Positions 5,940 through 10,083 of a stretch of DNA of 10,083 nucleotides are shown in pieces. Every line of letters begins with the position of its first letter. Within the stretch, counting starts at the first letter, position 1. The translations under genes and the position numbers were made by a program. The stretch comes from UBA9926 sp023261215 (GTDB lineage: Bacteria; Pseudomonadota; Gammaproteobacteria; Pseudomonadales; Azotimanducaceae). The notes beneath the pieces are model-generated. The model saw nothing but the letters and a program-made list of their open reading frames with translations, ran no database searches and was not told the DNA's origin. Where the stretch lies: NCBI GenBank assembly GCA_038136035.1, contig JAYPYV010000077.1, positions 1 through 10,083 on the forward strand, written 5' to 3'.

Positions 5940-7604
5940 CTAGATCCCCTCTCGAACCGCAATGCTCACCTCGAAGTCGCTCACGCTATCAAGCTGTCGG
6001 TGTTTCAAGGGCACCGAAAAATCAATGTGGATCGCTTTGCCTTTTTCGACCTTAATGGGCACGATTCGCAAACCCAATCCCACGTTAGCAAGCCAATCGT
6101 CTGTTAATTCCGTTGGGAATTGCGGGTCCCATACGCGCCCAACATCGAAATAGGTGGTCCACCCCAAGCGGGCCACATCAAACAAATCTAGGTCCGTAAC
6201 GACACGTCGCTCCAGTGTCCAACGCATGCTCGTTCGGCCCGAGACAATCCGGTCCTTGAAGCCCTTCATGCCTGTATGCGCGCCAAGGTACGCTTGATAA
6301 CCCAGAAACGGTTGCACGGCACGGTTGAGTTCGCCCTTCATCTGATAGCTGACGCCGTGACCGCGTTTCCAGAGCCATCGCGCGGATGCGGAAAGGTCAA
6401 ATTCGCTCGGCACCTCATCACCACCTGTCATACCCTCGGTCGTCATTCTCAACTGCATCAGCTGAGCCTCGGAGCCTATAGGTGAAAGCGACATCTGCCC
6501 TTTCCACCAAAGTCTATGTGATAGCGCATCTTGACCCGCAACATAGCCCGCAAACAGCGCATAGTTGAGGCCGATCGGAATATCTTCTGTCAGGCCAATC
6601 AGATCGACTTCCGATGTTTTTAGGTAACGGTCTACAACGCGCTCATAACCCAGGTAGCCAACGCCATATCGCCGGTCGAAGACGCTTTTCAGGGGCGTGT
6701 CTGCTTCACTATCGTCTGAGCGAGCTTGCTCCGAAAAGTGGGCACCCAAGTACCACCTTGTCGCTGCGTCACCCCTTATGTCATTCAGCCAACCCCAGGA
6801 TGCAGAGAGCGATTGGGACTCAACCGCTCGATCCAAAATTCTCTCACCCAAAGCAAATTGCGCTTGCCGCCAACGACGGTCCTGGACGGCGAAACGCCAA
6901 GAAGTCTCTGTATCTAGCGCATAAAAGGGATGTCCAATAGAGCCACTTAAGTCCTTGCCATCATCATTATCTGATAGCCAAAGGCTTCCGGCGTAGCGCG
7001 ATCCGAGCAGGTGGTCCGAACTCAATCCTAATTGATTAGCACTTCGATCTAAGTTCTCATCGCGCCTGAGGCGCAGGGCGAGCCCCTGGCCCAACAAGTT
7101 CCGTTCGGTGATACCGATACCCCAAAGGGTTTGCCCGCCCGATGAGGAAAGCGAGAGATGCGGCGTCAAAGACCACTGGTCCTCGGTTACAACCTTAAGA
7201 TCGACCACGCCCTCGCAAGCGGAATCCATGCCGATGAAGACCGTCGCATCACTTAAATATTCCTTTCGCCTAAGCAGTCGTTCTGATTCAGCGACCCGTC
7301 GCTTATCCAACCGATCACCGGTCTTAATCAACAATTGGTTCCTAATGACCGAATCACGGGTGATGATGTGAAGCCGATTTGCTAGGGCGTAGGGCCACCA
7401 ATCGGCTTCCTCTTCCGAAAAGACGTTTTGACGTTCAACGGTTATCTCGCCCACCCGCAAAATCGGACTTTGCGCGAGATTAGATTCACTTGGCGAATCA
7501 CACTCAGCCGTTGCCGTGCCGGAGACACTCATCATCAGAAGGACCACGAGAAGCCCTCGCGGCGAGGAGCGGGAAAATCTTGTCAGGGGGTAAGCACTCA
7601 CCAT
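5940..7604 (-). CDS. Omp85/BamA-like outer-membrane protein with single POTRA domain
   Basis: A 554-residue protein with a signal peptide (Arg-rich start, hydrophobic 18-27, AxA-type cleavage after A33). It should reside in the outer membrane. Residues about 48-145 look like one POTRA domain: LRVGEITVE, then a helix-rich part with IRNQLLIKTGDRLDKRRV, then LSDATVFI and VVDLKVVTEDQWSLTP. About 150-554 alternate polar and hydrophobic residues with many aromatics, as in a 16-stranded beta-barrel. GMKGF (445-449) sits where Omp85 proteins have (V/I)RG(F/Y). BamA has five POTRAs and about 800 residues, TamA three; this is shorter. The protein ends in REGI, without the terminal Phe of the usual beta-signal. 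Cys35 and Cys130 could form a periplasmic disulfide. The start at 7604 has AAGGA 10 nt upstream. A role in protein or lipid export or insertion is possible but not shown; it is not BamA itself, as no bam, skp or lpx neighbours are present. Confidence 0.82.
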   Translation of the reverse strand: MVSAYPLTRFSRSSPRGLLVVLLMMSVSGTATAECDSPSESNLAQSPILRVGEITVERQNVFSEEEADWWPYALANRLHIITRDSVIRNQLLIKTGDRLDKRRVAESERLLRRKEYLSDATVFIGMDSACEGVVDLKVVTEDQWSLTPHLSLSSSGGQTLWGIGITERNLLGQGLALRLRRDENLDRSANQLGLSSDHLLGSRYAGSLWLSDNDDGKDLSGSIGHPFYALDTETSWRFAVQDRRWRQAQFALGERILDRAVESQSLSASWGWLNDIRGDAATRWYLGAHFSEQARSDDSEADTPLKSVFDRRYGVGYLGYERVVDRYLKTSEVDLIGLTEDIPIGLNYALFAGYVAGQDALSHRLWWKGQMSLSPIGSEAQLMQLRMTTEGMTGGDEVPSEFDLSASARWLWKRGHGVSYQMKGELNRAVQPFLGYQAYLGAHTGMKGFKDRIVSGRTSMRWTLERRVVTDLDLFDVARLGWTTYFDVGRVWDPQFPTELTDDWLANVGLGLRIVPIKVEKGKAIHIDFSVPLKHRQLDSVSDFEVSIAVREGI

Positions 7605-7636
7605 ACGAACTTTATCCTTTCTTGCTCACGACTCGA

Positions 7637-7655
7637 CCGGGTCTCACGGGCCCGG
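7637..7655 (-). repeat. Hairpin upstream of Omp85-like gene
   Basis: CCGGG (7637-7641) pairs with CCCGG (7651-7655) around a 9-nt loop, 32 nt before the start codon and upstream of the AAGGA ribosome-binding site. It may influence the leader RNA of this gene. The arms are short and GC-rich, so chance is possible. Confidence 0.35.
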
Positions 7656-7768
7656 AACAGCCAGGGCCGCGTCCGTTCTATCCTATGAGCGCACGGCAGT
7701 CCGACATTTGAGGAGCGCCTGAGTAACTGCCTCAATCAACAGCAAAAACCAGCGGGTGAACGCGCCCA

Positions 7769-7796
7769 GCTAGGGTCAAAGTCTGAAAATCCTAGC
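7769..7796. repeat. Inverted repeat GCTAGG/CCTAGC
   Basis: Perfect 6-bp arms at 7769-7774 and 7791-7796 surround 16 bp of AT-rich spacer. It could be a regulator site upstream of the Omp85-like gene. Evidence is only the symmetry. Confidence 0.35.
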
Positions 7797-7820
7797 CAAC
7801 TTCAGCGCAATAGACTTCGT

Positions 7821-7851
7821 GGGGAACAAAGGTAGTCCCCCTAATGACTAC
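7821..7851. promoter_or_regulatory. Two overlapping, mutually exclusive dyads
   Basis: GGGGA (7821-7825) can pair with TCCCC (7836-7840). The overlapping GTAGTC (7832-7837) can instead pair with GACTAC (7846-7851) across CCCCTAAT. The two share bases 7836-7837, so they could not form together as RNA. As DNA, the second is a plausible dimeric regulator site about 220 bp upstream of the Omp85-like start. Confidence 0.4.
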
Positions 7852-7903
7852 TACTTATCAATTTCTCGGCTCCATTTCGCCGCGCATTCTAAACAATCAC
7901 GAG

Positions 7904-7945
7904 CGTTTGAGTCGCTTCCAGCAAAAATCATTCGCTCAAACGAAT
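7904..7945. repeat. Nested inverted repeats beside the terminator
   Basis: CGTTTGAG (7904-7911) and CTCAAACG (7935-7942) are perfect 8-bp arms 23 bp apart. The right arm is also inside a second symmetric element, ATTCG (7930-7934) with CGAAT (7941-7945) around CTCAAA. These lie 10 bp beyond the receptor's terminator. Confidence 0.45.
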
Positions 7946-7954
7946 AGTCAAGAC

Positions 7955-7982
7955 AAAAAAAACCCAGCCGAAGCTGGGTTTT
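7955..7982 (-). terminator. Intrinsic terminator of the TonB receptor gene
   Basis: In the minus-strand transcript, AAAACCCAGC pairs with GCTGGGTTTT around a TTCG loop (an extra-stable C-UUCG-G tetraloop), followed by a run of eight T. It starts 18 nt after the receptor stop codon. The A-run on the other side could let it work in both directions. Confidence 0.92.
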
Positions 7983-7999
7983 CTCTAACTCAAGGGCCG

Positions 8000-10083
8000 T
8001 TAGAACTGATAAGACAACTCAACCCCTAACGTTCTTGGGCGATTAACCGAGCCTGCAGCGAACAACGTCGCAATCGGGAAGAACACCTCAAACCGCTCAT
8101 CCGTCAAGTTCTTGCCGTAAGCCACCAAGGACCAGTTATCTGCGTAATAACCAATCGATGCGGCCAAATCGTCTCTTTCCCCGATCTTTGATTGGGTCAA
8201 GTTCAAGAGGTTGGCGTCGACTTCAGCTATTCGCGTGTACTTGACGAAGGTTTCAAGCGTTCCATCACCCATGGGCAGAGACAGCGTGCCGCCAACACCC
8301 AACGTAAAGTCTGGTGCGTTTCTGGGCGTCAGATAAGACGCATCCTCAATGATGGTTTCTGCGTCATTCGGATTGATATCCGTCTCGAATTGATCGTACT
8401 CGGCATCCAAACGACCGTAGTTCAAGAAGCCCCGGAAGTATTCGTTAAAGACATACTGCATCTCCAGCTCAATGCCCTGATAGATCACACTCGCTGCGTT
8501 ATCAAAGATCGTTGCAACGGTCTTGGTATCCGGGTCTAGCGCGACAAAGGACTCCTGCTTGTCTTCAAAATCATTTCTGAAGTAGGTGACATTGAGACGC
8601 ATGCGGTTTTCGAGTAACTGGCTCTTGTAACCAATTTCCCAGTTGCCTGCATATTCCGGGTCGTACTGGTCACGTTCAAAGTCGCGAATGTTTTGGTTCA
8701 CACCAAAGAACCCACCCGAGTGGAACCCTTCCGAATAGCTGATGAATGCCATTGCATCGTCACTGATTTGATACGTGAGACCAATCTTGGGGGACAGCTC
8801 TGTCCATTCCTGAGACAAGTCCGCGTACGAGGGGAAATTCCTCAAACGCGCCCGTGCTTCGTTCGAAAGATAGGCTTGTCCGGCGATAAAGTCTTTTTCC
8901 TCACGCGTCCAACGCAAACCTGCGGTCACCGTCAAGTCATCCGTGATGTTGTAATCCATCTGAGCGAAAGCGGCGATAGAGGTTGTTTCTTGTCCCTCGT
9001 ACAGGATCTGAGTAATGACCTCGCCAGGCGCTGGCGCTGCAGTCAGACCTGTGTCACAGCTCGTAGGCGCAAAAACCCCGATAAAACAACCGGTCAACCC
9101 GTCTATGCCCTCAAGCGCGGGTATGCCATCTTCGGTCAGAACCCCCGGAGCGCCTAAGCTTGGCGCTCTCAACAATCCGCCAAACAAGATCCCCCAGAAC
9201 TGATCTCCAGTGATCCAATCCTGCTCAAATTCATTGTTGAAATAGTAGATGCCGGCCGTGAATTTTGCCCTTTCGAAGGATCCATCCAAGCGCAGCTCCT
9301 GACTCTTTTGCTCGTATTGGTTGAATCGCTCAATTGTGATCATGGGTGCTGCGGAGGCATCAAAATCATACAAGCGATACTCATTGACCTTTCTCACTCC
9401 GGTCACCGACGCGAGCGTGAGATTCTCATTAAGCGCATAGGTCATGTTCAACGTCACAGCATCAGTTTCTAGATCGTAAACATTGTCTTTGTCGTTGTCT
9501 GAGAATCCGGGCGTATCAAGACTTGTTCTACACGTACCCGGGAACAGACCGATCTGTATGAACGTACAAGTTAGGAAACCATCGCTGTAATCGTTCTCAG
9601 GTGATCCCTCTGGCGGCTTTGGGATAACACCAGCAGGCGTATTGTAGTTGGTATGGTATGCATCGAGTGTGCCGGCGTCTGAGAAGCCTTCGATCGTCAG
9701 AAGCGCATCAAAACGATCATTGTCGATGAGGAGGGTAGCCCCCACATTCGCGTAGTCCTTTTCTGCCACGCCACGTCCTGTTGTGATGTTATCCATGAAC
9801 CCGTCGTAATCGATCTTGGTGCCGAATATTTTCAGGGCCACGTTATCCGTGATGGGCGTGTTGACCACCAATCGCGCCTCGCGCTGACCATCTTGGCCAC
9901 CCGTCAGCTTGAACTTACCGCCCCACTCGCCGGTTGGGCGACTGCGCACCACGTTGATCACACCGCCGACCGTGTTCTTACCGAACAGCGTGCCTTGAGG
10001 CCCACGAAGGATTTCCACACGTTCTAGATCGAAATTCTCAAGAACCTGACCCGCCAACGTGCCGAGATAAATACCATCGATCA
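8000..10083 (-). CDS. TonB-dependent outer-membrane receptor (N-terminus beyond window)
   Basis: The frame is open to the window edge, so the start, signal peptide, TonB box and first part of the plug are missing; 693 residues are visible. A TTG at 10057 could be mistaken for a start, but the plug motif IDGIYLG continues upstream of it. In visible numbering, the plug signature ERVEILRGPQGTLFGKN spans 20-36 and GGVINVV follows. The rest is a 22-strand-type barrel ending with the C-terminal box NLTDE and the final SYQF, whose terminal Phe is the normal outer-membrane assembly signal. Two close Cys pairs, C172/C184 and C332/C342, lie in Asp/Gly/Pro-rich segments that look like extracellular loops and may form disulfides. 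It should import a substrate using TonB-ExbB-ExbD energy. The style (LRGPQGTLFGKNTVGG) is that of the large receptor family of marine and sphingomonad-type bacteria with mostly unknown ligands; nothing points specifically to iron. A strong terminator follows, so the Omp85-like gene is a separate unit. Confidence 0.95.
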   Translation of the reverse strand, partial: IDGIYLGTLAGQVLENFDLERVEILRGPQGTLFGKNTVGGVINVVRSRPTGEWGGKFKLTGGQDGQREARLVVNTPITDNVALKIFGTKIDYDGFMDNITTGRGVAEKDYANVGATLLIDNDRFDALLTIEGFSDAGTLDAYHTNYNTPAGVIPKPPEGSPENDYSDGFLTCTFIQIGLFPGTCRTSLDTPGFSDNDKDNVYDLETDAVTLNMTYALNENLTLASVTGVRKVNEYRLYDFDASAAPMITIERFNQYEQKSQELRLDGSFERAKFTAGIYYFNNEFEQDWITGDQFWGILFGGLLRAPSLGAPGVLTEDGIPALEGIDGLTGCFIGVFAPTSCDTGLTAAPAPGEVITQILYEGQETTSIAAFAQMDYNITDDLTVTAGLRWTREEKDFIAGQAYLSNEARARLRNFPSYADLSQEWTELSPKIGLTYQISDDAMAFISYSEGFHSGGFFGVNQNIRDFERDQYDPEYAGNWEIGYKSQLLENRMRLNVTYFRNDFEDKQESFVALDPDTKTVATIFDNAASVIYQGIELEMQYVFNEYFRGFLNYGRLDAEYDQFETDINPNDAETIIEDASYLTPRNAPDFTLGVGGTLSLPMGDGTLETFVKYTRIAEVDANLLNLTQSKIGERDDLAASIGYYADNWSLVAYGKNLTDERFEVFFPIATLFAAGSVNRPRTLGVELSYQF

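Larger units (their letters stand above)
7605..7999. other. Intergenic region rich in inverted repeats
   Basis: This 395-bp stretch lies between the TonB receptor stop and the Omp85-like start. No gene is credible in it. From right to left it contains the receptor's terminator (7955-7982), a dyad cluster (7904-7945), overlapping dyads (7821-7851), a 6-bp-arm dyad (7769-7796) and the leader hairpin (7637-7655). The promoter of the Omp85-like gene must be here, but I see no pair of boxes that stands out. Confidence 0.65.

Noticed and set aside
5668..6107. Small plus-strand frames between the thioesterase and the Omp85-like gene
   Set aside because: They overlap real genes in other frames and lack ribosome-binding sites and recognisable products.
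10055..10057. TTG as start codon of the TonB receptor
   Set aside because: The same frame continues upstream to the edge with a proper plug motif (IDGIYLG), so the true start lies outside the window.

Overview
The window looks like chromosomal DNA of a Gram-negative bacterium. The evidence is two outer-membrane beta-barrel proteins (a TonB-dependent receptor and an Omp85/BamA-like protein), a sigma70-type promoter (TCGACA, 16 bp, TATAAT), good Shine-Dalgarno sites and moderately high G+C. The gene mix (several short-chain dehydrogenases, a PaaI-type thioesterase, a large TonB receptor) suggests a marine heterotrophic gammaproteobacterium of the OM60/NOR5 (Halieaceae-like) kind. That placement is inference from gene style, not from a marker gene. 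A run of exactly 100 N at 1600-1699 is a scaffold join, so the two sides may not be truly adjacent.

Layout. 1-108: a short degenerate 14-bp tandem repeat. 109-942 (-): SAM-dependent methyltransferase with a structured leader. 943-1780: non-coding DNA containing several dyads and the gap. 1781-2671 (+): SDR oxidoreductase with a long hydrophobic/basic C-terminal tail. 2695-3471 (-): a second, convergent SDR with an altered catalytic Asn. 3472-3778: divergent intergenic region with the clearest promoter of the window and a perfect 7-bp-arm palindrome just upstream of it. 3779-5128 (+): PLP-dependent group II amino-acid decarboxylase. 5230-5688 (-): PaaI-like hotdog thioesterase. 5940-7604 (-): one-POTRA Omp85/BamA-like outer-membrane protein. 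7605-7999: intergenic region rich in inverted repeats, ending in a strong UUCG-loop terminator. 8000-10083 (-): TonB-dependent receptor, truncated by the window edge.

The genes mostly alternate in direction and are separated by 20-400 bp, so they appear to be single-gene transcription units rather than one operon. The enzymes are compatible with fatty-acid, alcohol or aromatic-type catabolism plus an amine-producing decarboxylase, and the receptor would supply an unknown substrate. Nothing in the sequence proves that they form one pathway. I see no CRISPR array, insertion sequence, tRNA, rRNA or phage gene. The points most worth a second look are the unusual Omp85-like protein, the active-site substitutions in the second SDR and the thioesterase, and several unassigned dyads in the intergenic regions.
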